From Flectonema sp. DT1601 (Eukaryota; Euglenozoa; Diplonemea; Diplonemida; Diplonemidae), in assembly GCA_964019425.1 (NCBI GenBank), contig OZ025794.1, positions 124,001 to 188,000 on the forward strand: a stretch of DNA of 64,000 nt, in the 5' to 3' direction. Numbering within the stretch: position 1 is the stretch's first letter; every line of letters begins with the position of its first letter. Positions 53,301 to 62,427 of the stretch are shown here, one piece after another. Under the pieces are notes generated by a model. That model saw only the letters and a list, made by a program, of their open reading frames with translations. It made no database searches and was not told where the DNA came from. The position numbers were made by a program, and so were the translations under genes.

Positions 53301-55722
53301 CGGCGGTCGGTACTGTTGTCGGTACTGCTGTTGGGACAGCAGTCGGTACGGCAGTCGGGACAGCGGTCGGTACGGTGGTCGGCACTGCTGTTGGGACAGC
53401 AGTCGGCACGGCGGTCGGTACTGCTGTTGGGACGGCAGTCGGGACAGCGGTCGGTGCTACTGTCGGGACAGCGGTAGGAATAGCAGTTGGGATTGCTGTT
53501 GGAATGGCTGTCGGGATCGCTGTTGGAATGGCTGTCGGGATTGCTGTTGGAATGGCTGTCGGGATCGCTGTTGGAATGGCTGTCGGGATCGCTGTTGGGA
53601 CGGCAGTCGGGACAGCGGTCGGTGCTACTGTCGGGACAGCGGTAGGAATAGCAGTTGGGATTGCTGTTGGAATGGCTGTCGGGATCGCTGTTGGAATGGC
53701 TGTCGGGATCGCTGTTGGAATGGCTGTCGGGATCGCTGTTGGAATGGCTGTCGGGATCGCTGTTGGAATGGCTGTCGGGATTGCTGTTGGAATGGCTGTC
53801 GGGATCGCTGTTGGAATGGCTGTCGGGATCGCTGTTGGAATAGCAGTTGGGATTGCTGTTGGAATGGCTGTCGGGATCGCTGTTGGAATGGCTGTCGGGA
53901 TCGCTGTTGGAATAGCAGTTGGGATTGCTGTTGGAATGGCTGTCGGGATCGCTGTTGGAATTGCGGTGGGCACGGACGTCACAGGCGTACAGTCGCTCCT
54001 GACACTTTCAACCTCCGTCTGGGAGAGAACTTTTTTGAAAATCATAATCTCATCGATTTCAACATTTTGAGAAATACTTCTTTGACCCCTAGCATCACTA
54101 CCAGATATTGATATTCCATAAGTTGGGGATTCAGATGTGTAGATCACAGTCCTTGGCTGAATCGTCGAAGCTACACCAGCAGATACACCGTCGAGATATG
54201 CGGCTAATCCGGTATCGGTTTTCGTAAAGCAAACGTGTTGCCAAGCTATGCTGCTGAGAGAAACTCTTATGGATCCCAATGAGTTAATACCAGCTGCGTA
54301 AAATACTATGTTGTTGCTTTGGATTTCAATACCAAATCCAGTACTATCATCTTGCTCACTCGAAGTAGGTCTGTGATAGTCGACACCGTACAGAACACCC
54401 GTAGTAAATAAGTCTCGTAGGTTGAACCACAAGCATACAGAGAATCGTGTCTGTGGATAATTAGAATCAGGATACCTATTGAATGAGTGATACTGTACTT
54501 GACCGCGACCAGCTACTGTCCGAAGTTCAATAGCGTTTCCTACAGGTCCTAGAACAACCCTTGATGCTCCTGAGTTCTTGTAATACGGAACCTCAGCAAG
54601 TTCTCCGTCATCAACACTCGCCTGAGTAAGTTGAGCGTTTGGGTAATCAAAATTAACTCTCCAGTATAATGATCCTATTGCTGTTTGACATTTACCTGAG
54701 TTACGTGATGGTGAAGTATTAGCCTTTTGACATATGTATTCTTTCATTCGTTGTTTTCGCTCTTGTTTCCATCCCGTTCCCCCACCTCTGAATTTTCGAA
54801 CCATCGAATTACTATTTCCTATACGTCCCCCACGTCCTCCACGACCTCCACCACGCCCTCCTCCACTACCTCCACTCCAGTTCTCGTAGTAGAGAGGAGT
54901 AGAAACTCCTTGCTGTGGCGGAAAGCCCCCCCCAGCGTTCCAGATCCAGTTGCGATAGGGAGTTGCAATCGTATCGATGTAGGTTAGGGAAGTAAAAAAC
55001 TCGTCAAAATTCTTACCCCTAGCAATAGCGGTTATAGCCGAATCAATCGGGCCTGTGTTCAACGTTGCCAGGTGTCCTCCGAAAGAAGCACAGTGGTCCG
55101 CTGCGCAATTATGAATTTCGTCGCTTCCACTGAAAAAAATGTCAACCCCAACTGAAGTGGTTTCCCATGGATTAGCAGGACCAGGAACATAGTTTTTTTC
55201 ACAAATGAATTCGTGACGATCGTTGCAATCTTCCCACTCCCACCTTCCTAAATCTCTTTCGGCAAGGGCGCAGCGAAGACCAACTGCTGTTGGTGAAAGG
55301 GTTCCGAATTCAAAAGAACTACGGCCTGGTGTATTTCCTGTGCAAGACGGTTCATCATTACAACCAGCGCTAACGTGTAACACTCTGGGATTCCTGAGGA
55401 TATGGCCAATCCAAACATCGTCTCGTCTTCCAAAAAGCGTAGAAACTTTTGTCCACTCTTCTTCTGAATTAAAAATAGCCAACTCGCCTCCACCGCTCAC
55501 ACAGCGTTGATGGGCAGCGAAGTAATTTTGGGCTGGTGACATTACTCTGTATTGTTTACCATTGTATATCAGATCACTACCATCATTTGCACAAGGACTG
55601 CAACTGTTAGAATCCCACCGACATCCTGCTTCAAAACAAGTTTGCGAAGCAGTTATGCCCCAGCAATGCCTTTTAAAGTTCGCTGCGTTTGACAGACCGA
55701 ACAATAACAACAACAGCGACAT
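50347..55722 (-). CDS. Large multidomain surface receptor (lectin, LamG-like, PT repeats, EGF-like, about 7 TM)
   Basis: One exon, 1791 residues. Signal peptide MSLLLLLFGLSNAA. Two C-type-lectin-like domains: about 45-178 (ELAIFNSEEEW ... WEWEDCNDRHEFICEK) and about 185-345 (GGHLATLNTG ... MKEYICQK), the second interrupted by a GGGRGGGRGGRGG-rich insert. LamG/concanavalin-like domain about 350-582 (FSVCLWFNLRD, WQHVCFTKTDTGLAAYLDG). Then about 114 tetrapeptides PTAI/PTAV (583-1040), two EGF-like Cys-rich modules (about 1042-1200), a beta-rich region, and about seven hydrophobic helices (about 1412-1690), similar in layout to the TRP-like membrane ends of protist surface proteins. The cytoplasmic tail is Ser-rich. 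Probably a glycosylated adhesion receptor or channel. The acceptor TTTATCACAG (AG 55769-55770) is 46 bases before the ATG. Confidence 0.87.
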   Translation of the reverse strand: MSLLLLLFGLSNAANFKRHCWGITASQTCFEAGCRWDSNSCSPCANDGSDLIYNGKQYRVMSPAQNYFAAHQRCVSGGGELAIFNSEEEWTKVSTLFGRRDDVWIGHILRNPRVLHVSAGCNDEPSCTGNTPGRSSFEFGTLSPTAVGLRCALAERDLGRWEWEDCNDRHEFICEKNYVPGPANPWETTSVGVDIFFSGSDEIHNCAADHCASFGGHLATLNTGPIDSAITAIARGKNFDEFFTSLTYIDTIATPYRNWIWNAGGGFPPQQGVSTPLYYENWSGGSGGGRGGGRGGRGGRIGNSNSMVRKFRGGGTGWKQERKQRMKEYICQKANTSPSRNSGKCQTAIGSLYWRVNFDYPNAQLTQASVDDGELAEVPYYKNSGASRVVLGPVGNAIELRTVAGRGQVQYHSFNRYPDSNYPQTRFSVCLWFNLRDLFTTGVLYGVDYHRPTSSEQDDSTGFGIEIQSNNIVFYAAGINSLGSIRVSLSSIAWQHVCFTKTDTGLAAYLDGVSAGVASTIQPRTVIYTSESPTYGISISGSDARGQRSISQNVEIDEIMIFKKVLSQTEVESVRSDCTPVTSVPTAIPTAIPTAIPTAIPTAIPTAIPTAIPTAIPTAIPTAIPTAIPTAIPTAIPTAIPTAIPTAIPTAIPTAIPTAIPTAIPTAIPTAIPTAIPTAIPTAIPTAIPTAIPTAVPTVAPTAVPTAVPTAIPTAIPTAIPTAIPTAIPTAIPTAIPTAIPTAIPTAIPTAVPTVAPTAVPTAVPTAVPTAVPTAVPTAVPTTVPTAVPTAVPTAVPTAVPTTVPTAVPTAVPTAVPTTVPTAVPTTVPTAVPTAVPTAVPTAVPTAVPTAVPTAVPTAVPTVVPTAVPTAVPTAVPTAVPTVVPTAVPTAVPTAVPTAVPTIVPTAVPTAVPTAVPTAVPTAIPTAVPTTATPTAAPTSVPTVVPTAVPTAVPTAVPTAVPTAVPTAVPTAVPTAVPTAVPTAVPTAPTAVPTTATPTAAPTSVPTAVPTEVPTAVPTTPPTATPTYAPTAVPTLSPPVHPCDDESHSCDKTNGVCSKSIGLTYNCYCSQGYMCVAGCTENYSRHKCTATCATYSECKNPKKSNPETIPCKSKSISSCAAAGCCEGDPVPHPCDSGLNKCYKGDGGQCIKSGDKYSCTCSDGYLSSVGDTCVASCKLYNGQCVDGQTAFFSKPEKQSCRRSDNTCTEELCCNPIGISSLKEITEVKSDDVKEGRAVFVVELTGGIQWKNASEINVGTDIVFSTNHPKLLTGFEKHISKPSFTQIERISNNTIRIYMKPSDGFLSKRTEDITVNVKDSALTEGTMLSNPEPQANKYTIIQKEPPISAEEKGAVEVVSALGSPTNPGRTTSLLHLLECPVEIGGGELTWTQNPLNFHFKSYSAPERVGAMIGNALLIFMILVFHFLCVIVVYHCKRQSSKWATLYGAMSITRFPCYTFLPGLFFYQTTFESSINVLFHEPQIKGKLLAILSLLLYNGSVVFTVWWVTRPTRFNEQCTFEEFPPPKSTMEKIKYTALGKGDYFSKKDATFVWRYRLLFYDFWPQHHRFMLLEISFVSILAIIDGIEATSSDGCKIQLYIVFALYILYFAMLVKKRPYHAPTNNFAMIGGTACQLIAAFFIIIHLTGSDPKSTASQIAVVMLYCSIVFMFLKGALEIISACYDNISVINNVDNNKQAGLELLEESYTSSIASMHSLPNADLDGSFYENESPVPMSPEISESNDTSLSPVMSTAALLSSVRSTGSSRLPAPNRRSMIKSMRHAAGRGVDLKPVIV
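52610..53975 (-). repeat. 12-bp coding minisatellite (PTAI/PTAV)
   Basis: About 114 tandem 12-bp units in frame. The right half (about 53460-53975) codes mostly PTAI in a 24-bp higher-order unit; the left half codes mostly PTAV with PTVV, PTTV and PTIV variants. Two stretches containing PTVAPTAVPTAVPTAIPTAI recur, marking a larger internal duplication. On the plus strand the array is open in all frames, making false 173- and 442-codon frames. Confidence 0.95.
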
Positions 55723-55770
55723 ACTACGCAGACCGCCCCGGAATGGTGATCCGTGTGGACCCTGTTGTTC

Positions 55771-55977
55771 TGTGATAAAGAAAAAAGTAAAAAAAATTTA
55801 ATTCTGTAAAAATAATATATCAGACAAAACAACGCTAAAACGTACTCACTAGTTATCTTGTTGTAACCTTGTAAAAAGGAAAAACTTGCAAGGGATTTTA
55901 AAAAAGAAAAATAGATTTTACTACTTGCTTTCGTTTGTTTACTTTTTTTCTTTTTTAAAAAAATCTATAAAAATATA

Positions 55978-56009
<32 letters not shown>

Positions 56010-56348
56010 AAATGAAAATAATTAATTTCCTTACTAATGTACATAAAAAAAACTTTTTTTTTTTTTTTTTTTTGTTACCTCACAACAATCGCTTGATTTT
56101 TTTTTTAGAAAAAGAAAAAAAAAGCAATCCAGTCCAAAAACTGTAACATCCTAAATGGTTTTTTAGGGTATCTTGGATAAAATTTGTAAGTGACATTCAA
56201 TAACTAACCCGCTATGCGCGAGTTTTTTTTTTTCCTCTTCCCCTCCTGTTTTTTGGAGTCTTTTCCCAACCAAACAAAAATAATACCTGACTGAAACGAA
56301 CAAAAAGTTTTTAAAAAAAAAAAAGAAGAAAACATCTCCTCGTAGTGA
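55771..56348. other. Intergenic, low-complexity
   Basis: (AAT)n at about 55978-56007, a T run at 56054-56073 and A/T-rich DNA between the Sfi1-like stop and the receptor leader. No gene seen. Confidence 0.6.
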
Positions 56349-58436
56349 CTATATTTTACGTGTAGCACTCGATGAGATTGACGAAACCGATTTCTTCAAT
56401 TCACGATAGCGTTGTTCAGTTGCTGATGAAGGAAGTATCTGAGGTGACGGTACGGGTACTCTCGAAGAATTAACAGTCAAAGGTGTGGACTGAATCGACG
56501 ATATCTCTGCTGCCAACGCCATCGCTGAAAGTCGAGCAGCACTTGCTTGAGCATGAGCGACGTCAGATTTTGCAACCCGTGGAGCTGGTGGTGGTGGTGG
56601 TAGAGATGCTTTCTTTGGAGTGACAGAAGGAGATTCATTATCGAGATTTCCATTGGTGTCGTTATTTGATGATTTAAAAACATTTGAATCAACATAAGCT
56701 CTCAACTCTCTTCTGTTAACTTTCGTCTTATCAATCCTGTCGATTACATCATCAATGCTGATCAACTTATCGACTAACCGGTGAACGCAACTGTTGGTGT
56801 TTGCAACTGTCTTTTGATGAAGCTCGAGTTGTGCCCATAAAGCCTCAGTTTTTTGGTGAATCGCATTCATATTTTCTGCTGTTGCCTGAGCATCTCTCGT
56901 AGACATACTATTCTTCGCGAATGCTATAAGCTTTTTAAACGTCGATGACATTAACTCTTTTTTTTGTAGTCTGTCTCTCGTCAATCCCTCTAATTTTTTA
57001 CTATGCTGATTTAGTCTAGATCCCTTGGTATTTTTATGATGTTGCACTGCAGCTATCCATTTTTTGTAGTACACTTCTTTCATGTTTAGGGGTGATGACC
57101 TCGCCAACAACGACATTAAATGAACTTGATTTTTTTTTTTTTTTTCAATCAAAACTTTTTTCTGCCATAAACCCCAGTATCCTTCTTTCAATCCGTTCTC
57201 AGTTATCCTTTTCAGTGTTGTCATGGTTAATTTTACTTTTTTTTTATGACGTTGAGTTCTCAAAAAACTTGATAATTTATCATAATACGCCTGAATGATT
57301 CCTTTTGCAGTAGCAGCTTGAAATGCACGTGACAGATCTCGTTGAGAGAGGCGTCGTTTGTGAGATTGGAGATACCGTTGCCATTTATCCCAAATAGACT
57401 GTTTGTGGCTTTGAGTTGTTCCTAGTGATAGTGCTTGCATTAGATTCTTCTTTTGTTTTCTAACAATAGCTGTCTTGTAAAAAATATCCCAGCATCGATA
57501 CCAATATCTGAGAGATCCTTCTCTCAGTGTCATCATGAAAGCCTTTACAGCTCTTTGGTATGAAGTTTGTTTTTCCTTTTTTTGACAACATTTTTTTTTA
57601 TAAAACTCAATCCAAGACCTATATCTGAGCGCGATCGCTCCCTTGGTAGTGCTGTTGTACATTGCTCTGAGATGCCTTGTTTTTATCCTGCTTCGTTTTT
57701 TTATTTGAGAATACTTCATTAAGTTCAAAAACGATGATTTCAAAACAATTTTATCAGTATTGAACCCCAGCCTGTAGCATAAGTTAATCTTCCTATTTTC
57801 AGATTTTTTTATAAGGCGATTCCTGAATAGTTTTTTGAAATAATCTTTTCGAAGAACAGATGAGTGGTGAGAAGTCATCAATTGAGATATCTGTTTTCTT
57901 TGGAACATCGATAAAGAATGAAGCTTCTCCCTGAATTCTTCTATTTGAGAATCGTGGTTCTCTTTGTGAAATATCAATGCCTCAGATTGCCTTTGAAATT
58001 GATCATTCCACATTACCTGACAATCGTCAACCTGACGTTGCTGTTCCTGAGACAGACGTTGTTGTTCTTGAATAGCGTTTTGGTTTAAAATTTGAAATGA
58101 AGAACTCTGTTCTGTAAGTTGTTGTGTGTAACTACTTTCTAATTCTGATCTCAACTGGTGCATATCACTCTTAGTCATATCGTGGTTTAATTCTATCACG
58201 TTACCACACTCAGTTATCGCACTACTACATTCACATAATTCATTTTTTAGCTCCGATACTTGATCAGCTATGACTTTCCATCGTCCTTCACTCTTACCTT
58301 CTAAAACTGTAACTGTTTCGAGGAGTTCTTTTAATGTCTTTGCGAGAACACCAACTACTTCGGAAATATGAACCCCAGAAATAGAGATCTCTGGATTAAT
58401 ACCCGACGATGCTATTATTGTATTGAGAGTCGCCAT
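56349..58436 (-). CDS. Coiled-coil protein with Sfi1-like W/Y repeats
   Basis: 695 residues from the ATG at 58436 (MATLNTIIAS), one exon. The acceptor CAATCAAACAG (AG 58454-58455) 17 bases upstream argues against starting earlier. Residues about 30-200 are coiled coil. From about 210 to 480 a basic repeat of 35-45 residues recurs with a paired aromatic core: IALRYRSWIEFYKK, GSLRYWYRCWDIFYK, QSIWDKWQRYLQSHK, GLKEGYWGLWQKKV, MKEVYYKKWIAAVQHHK. Such helices resemble the centrin-binding repeats of Sfi1 and the W/Y repeats seen in large euglenozoan cytoskeletal proteins. The C-terminal part has another coil (about 520-590) and Pro/Ser-rich disorder with PPPPPAPRV. A basal-body or flagellar cytoskeleton role is plausible, by inference only. 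Confidence 0.75.
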   Translation of the reverse strand: MATLNTIIASSGINPEISISGVHISEVVGVLAKTLKELLETVTVLEGKSEGRWKVIADQVSELKNELCECSSAITECGNVIELNHDMTKSDMHQLRSELESSYTQQLTEQSSSFQILNQNAIQEQQRLSQEQQRQVDDCQVMWNDQFQRQSEALIFHKENHDSQIEEFREKLHSLSMFQRKQISQLMTSHHSSVLRKDYFKKLFRNRLIKKSENRKINLCYRLGFNTDKIVLKSSFLNLMKYSQIKKRSRIKTRHLRAMYNSTTKGAIALRYRSWIEFYKKKCCQKKEKQTSYQRAVKAFMMTLREGSLRYWYRCWDIFYKTAIVRKQKKNLMQALSLGTTQSHKQSIWDKWQRYLQSHKRRLSQRDLSRAFQAATAKGIIQAYYDKLSSFLRTQRHKKKVKLTMTTLKRITENGLKEGYWGLWQKKVLIEKKKKNQVHLMSLLARSSPLNMKEVYYKKWIAAVQHHKNTKGSRLNQHSKKLEGLTRDRLQKKELMSSTFKKLIAFAKNSMSTRDAQATAENMNAIHQKTEALWAQLELHQKTVANTNSCVHRLVDKLISIDDVIDRIDKTKVNRRELRAYVDSNVFKSSNNDTNGNLDNESPSVTPKKASLPPPPPAPRVAKSDVAHAQASAARLSAMALAAEISSIQSTPLTVNSSRVPVPSPQILPSSATEQRYRELKKSVSSISSSATRKI

Positions 58437-58455
58437 CAGGATGGATGAAATTCCT

Positions 58456-59498
58456 GTTTGATTGTCAAAAAGTGAAGAAAGATGATAAAAAAAAAGAAAA
58501 CAATCATAACAACCAAACACAATATAAGAAATCTATTACAAAAAAAAAAAAAAAAAAAAAAAAAGAGGGGATTTGAAAGTATGAATACATATAAGAGAAA
58601 ATAAAATAATAAACATCTGCATTGTAGTTATGATACAGTCGAAAAGTAATGTTAGTATTGGTGAACACTCTGCAGGACTTCACATTATAATAAATGTTTC
58701 TAACTCAGCTGCATACATCTCTTTTTCCGTGTTGTCATTCAGTGCAGGACAGAATAGGTAAGAGTTACATTGTCAATAAATAAACATGTTACAGTAGGGG
58801 ATTCTTTGTAAAAAAAAAAAAAAAAAAACACAAAACTGTGTTGTATCATAACATAAAAAAAAACGATAATTTAACAATCAGTTAAAGATGCAGTGACTGC
58901 GGTGTGATGACTTAACTTAGCTTTTTTGAAGCAAACTATTTAGGTTTTTCGAGAGTAATCCATATACCTCTTCACCTCTATTCTCTCATCATCAGAAGTC
59001 AGTCAGTCACAATTACCGAGGCTAAACGGGTGGTTAAGTTGTTTTGGTTTTTTTGTATTTTTTTATGTGTAGGTTATTATGTTTGAGAAAACAACCAACG
59101 AATCAACCTGAAATTCCAATAAATGATTCACAGCAGAGATGACTCCACTAGAAAATAATAAAATCAAAAAAAAAAAAAAAAAAAAATTAATTTTTGACTT
59201 CCTACGAGATTCACGAGATAGAATTCCAGAAAAGCAAAAGAACTGTACCAACATGTGTTTTCTTCTCGGGATTTAAAAAAAAAAAAAAAAAAATGAAACA
59301 GAAGAAAGTTTCCTTTCGCAAAAAAAGATTTTTTTTGTGTTTTTTATTTTTTGTTTTGTTTGTGTGATTAAATTTCTATGAATGGAGGAAATAAAATAAA
59401 AAAAGGGGGGAGCGAAAAAAAGGTATCAAAAGAAACAAACGTATCTAACTAATTCACAAATAGAAAAAAAACTAAAAAAACAGGTTGCTGTACATCAG
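58456..59498. other. 1-kb intergenic stretch with a family B relative
   Basis: Holds a diverged family B piece at about 58825-58930 (TGTTGTATCATAACATAAAA, TTAAAGATGCAGTGACTG), A runs at 58539-58564 and 59166-59186, and nothing coding. Confidence 0.55.
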
Positions 59499-61901
59499 CT
59501 ACGGATGCGAGACGGGCCAGTTTTGCTGTTTCCAATTAACCGCTTCTGGAACACTATTGAGTAGGAAATCAGGGATCTCACTCTCTTCAGCTTGTATCAT
59601 ATGTCGAAGCCTCTCAGCTACACCATGAAGACGATTGTGATATGATGGGGGGTTGCTTAGAGGTGTGTTTTGAACTGGTGGTCCAGATGCTCCTTTAACA
59701 GGAGACCACCTCTGAGTTTGTTGTGGCCGTGGAGGAGAAATAGTTCGAGCAGGAATACCCACAGAACTATCTTCATGAATTGGTGTTGGTGAATACCCCT
59801 GAGTCAAAATTGGTCCCAACCCATCAATAATACCCGAGCTATTAGCTGACATGTTAGGCGACTGCTGATGTAGATTTTGCAGCTGCGCTGACAAACTTTC
59901 ATGAGGAGGCTGAACCGGTCTCATCACATCAAGTTCGATTCCCGCTTGCGGACGTACTTGATTAGAATCCTTGCTAAGTAGAATACTTCTAAAATAATTC
60001 GCTTCCTTACCTGATCTCTTTTCATTATCAACTGATTTTTTTAAATCCGATTGTAAACTTGAAATCGCCTGATGACAACTTTTTAACTCCTCCTCAAGAG
60101 ATTCTTTCTTAGTGGAAACGGTTGAAATAATCAACTGATGTTGACTACAATCCAGCTGTTGTTGCTTCAGCTGCCTCGTTATATCCGCAAACTCCGACTG
60201 TATTGATGAGTGTTGTGTTTGAAGTGCTGTTAGTTGTTTTTCAGAATCACTATTCTGTTCTGTCAGTGTGTTGATAAGTCTTTCTTTATCACCTCTGATT
60301 GTGTGAAGTTTATTTAATTCAGAAGTGATTCGCTCCTCGTTAACTCTCAGTTGACGCGTTTCATTTTCAAGAGAGAGAATGACGCTTTCTTTATCGTCTT
60401 TGGCAGCCATGTTTTGAGATAATTGTTTGGTTAAGACTTCATGCTGTGATACTTCTTTATTTAGTGCGTGTTCCGCTCGATCTTTACAACTTTTAAGAAG
60501 TGCTATTTCAGTTTCGTGATCAACGGCTTGTCTTCGTAATGATGTCAGTTCAGTCTGAAGACCATCACACTGAACTCGTAAGTTCGATATCTTACCCTCA
60601 CCATCTCGTAACAGTGATAGTATTCTGTGCTCTGTTTCTTCCATCATTATTTTTGTTGAATTTATTTGTTTTGATTTTGACTGCAATTGTTCATCAAGAG
60701 AGTCTCTCTGCCTCTCCAGTTCTATCAACTGAGACTGTGCTTCATCGATAGACATCTGTGCTCTTGATAAGGCATCAGTTTGAACAGTGACGGTGGCTGC
60801 GATATCAACGACAGTATTTTTATAACACTTCCAAGATTCTGTTGTTAAAAGTGTTGTTTGCTTAACTTTATCAGATAGTAATCTAAGAATTCTGTATTGA
60901 TCATCATCAGGTTGAGTTATCTCCAGTGTCGATGTAGCCTTCGGTGGTAGTCCTTCGGATCCATTTTCTTGTTCTATTTCAGAAACAATATCATTATTCA
61001 TAAATACTAATTCATTCAATGCTTGTTCAAGAGTTTCTTTAGTCTGAGCTGTAACTTCTTCTACTGCTGTGATGTGTTCAGAAAGTCGAACTACTACCGT
61101 CCCTGCTAGAAGCTCATCCCGTTCCATTGTCTGTAACTTGCTTAGTAAAGAGTCCCTGTCTCCGTTAAACGACTGAATTTTTTCAGCTGCTATGTGTAAG
61201 TCTCCTGACAATCGTTGTTTCACACTTGACATGCTGTTGATTTCTTCTCGTTGTTGTCTGACTGTATTCTCAAGATCTGTAACTTGCATTGATTTCTGAT
61301 GAACTTCAGAACGGGTTAACTTTAATTCCTCCTCGGTGTCACGAAGTTCTTGAATAACAGCTTCGAGTGTTGTTGTTAAGTTGTTGGAATTTAAATTAGG
61401 TGTTGGGCTGTTGCCTGTTGATGGCTGGTCATTGTTATCAAGTCTTGCTTGGAGTAGATTAAGCGCCTGATGCATATCATGTTGTCCAGACCCAGATCTG
61501 GTGTTTTGATGGGTTGGTTTCATTTGTTCTTCTTGTTGCTGTTGCTGGTGAAGTTGTTGTTGCTGTTGTTGCTGTTGTTGCTGTTGTTGTTGGTGTTGCT
61601 GTTGTTGCTGTTGGTGTTGCTGTTGGTGTTGTTGCTGCTGATATGGACTGTTTTCTGCCTCAAAAGTGGGGGCGCCTCCATACCCATCCTGTTGCTGTTG
61701 TTGATACGGTACTGGAGGCTGATATCCTGTTATCCCAGTCGCTTGTTGATAAGCCACTTGATGTTGTTGCTGCTGTTGATTATTCAACACAATTTTCCTC
61801 CCCCATGCCAGAACTGACGGTGCTGATGGCAGAGCCCCTCCCTGCTTGCGAGTGGGGGATAGCCTCCCCGTTGCCGCCATGCTGCTATGCTGAATGTTCA
61901 T
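59499..61901 (-). CDS. PolyQ long coiled-coil protein
   Basis: 800 residues from the ATG at 61901 (MNIQHSSMAATG). Frame continues 29 codons upstream but across a splice acceptor (TTTCTTATTACAG, AG 61951-61952), so the shorter start is preferred. The N-terminus is basic and Pro/Gln-rich; an almost pure Gln/His tract of about 50 residues, coded by mixed CAA/CAG, lies near 90-145. Residues about 175-640 form a long coiled coil (LEAVIQELRDTEEELKLTRS, LIELERQRDSLDEQLQSKSK), followed by disordered Ser/Pro-rich sequence with ISPPRPQQTQRWSP. A short C-terminal block (LHGVAERLRHMIQAEESEIP ... WPVSHP) looks conserved. I recognise no specific family; a scaffold or centrosome/flagellum-type structural protein is possible. 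Confidence 0.78.
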   Translation of the reverse strand: MNIQHSSMAATGRLSPTRKQGGALPSAPSVLAWGRKIVLNNQQQQQHQVAYQQATGITGYQPPVPYQQQQQDGYGGAPTFEAENSPYQQQQHQQQHQQQQQQHQQQQQQQQQQQQQLHQQQQQEEQMKPTHQNTRSGSGQHDMHQALNLLQARLDNNDQPSTGNSPTPNLNSNNLTTTLEAVIQELRDTEEELKLTRSEVHQKSMQVTDLENTVRQQREEINSMSSVKQRLSGDLHIAAEKIQSFNGDRDSLLSKLQTMERDELLAGTVVVRLSEHITAVEEVTAQTKETLEQALNELVFMNNDIVSEIEQENGSEGLPPKATSTLEITQPDDDQYRILRLLSDKVKQTTLLTTESWKCYKNTVVDIAATVTVQTDALSRAQMSIDEAQSQLIELERQRDSLDEQLQSKSKQINSTKIMMEETEHRILSLLRDGEGKISNLRVQCDGLQTELTSLRRQAVDHETEIALLKSCKDRAEHALNKEVSQHEVLTKQLSQNMAAKDDKESVILSLENETRQLRVNEERITSELNKLHTIRGDKERLINTLTEQNSDSEKQLTALQTQHSSIQSEFADITRQLKQQQLDCSQHQLIISTVSTKKESLEEELKSCHQAISSLQSDLKKSVDNEKRSGKEANYFRSILLSKDSNQVRPQAGIELDVMRPVQPPHESLSAQLQNLHQQSPNMSANSSGIIDGLGPILTQGYSPTPIHEDSSVGIPARTISPPRPQQTQRWSPVKGASGPPVQNTPLSNPPSYHNRLHGVAERLRHMIQAEESEIPDFLLNSVPEAVNWKQQNWPVSHP

Positions 61902-61952
61902 CTTTAAGAGAACAATCCGTCGCAGCAAATTGGACTTGGCTGTTCTTACCCT

Positions 61953-62387
61953 GTAATAAGAAATAGATAACACTACAACACAACACATTTAAGGTTATCC
62001 ACTATCCAGCGAAAGCTTCAAAAGAAACAGCAAAAAGAAAAATAATAATAAACAACATCAAATGCAACATTATCTTTGACAACACAACGGAAGCCAAGAC
62101 CGGATTCACAAACGAAAAACGTAAGAAACTCTGTCGCTGGACAAAAATATGTCAAACCAGAAGCAGGTATTAAACCCCAAAGGGTTTCCGAAGAGCAGTA
62201 TTCTCCCAGACTCATTTCCTGCTTCATTCTCGATATAAAAAACGATTTCAAAGGGAAAAAAAAAGACAAAGGAAAAATAAATATTTAATTTTGTTCGTGC
62301 ACGCAGCCGTGAACCGACTTAAACTGATAAAGGAGGTTTACGTGTGCTGCCCAACATTCTTTTTCGTTCTTACAATACTTGTTAAAT

Positions 62388-62427
<40 letters not shown>

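Noticed and set aside
52742-54070. A 442-codon plus-strand frame of VGTA/VGIA repeats
   Set aside because: It is the antisense of the PT minisatellite; a 12-bp repeat without stops is open in every frame. The minus-strand reading is flanked by real domains.
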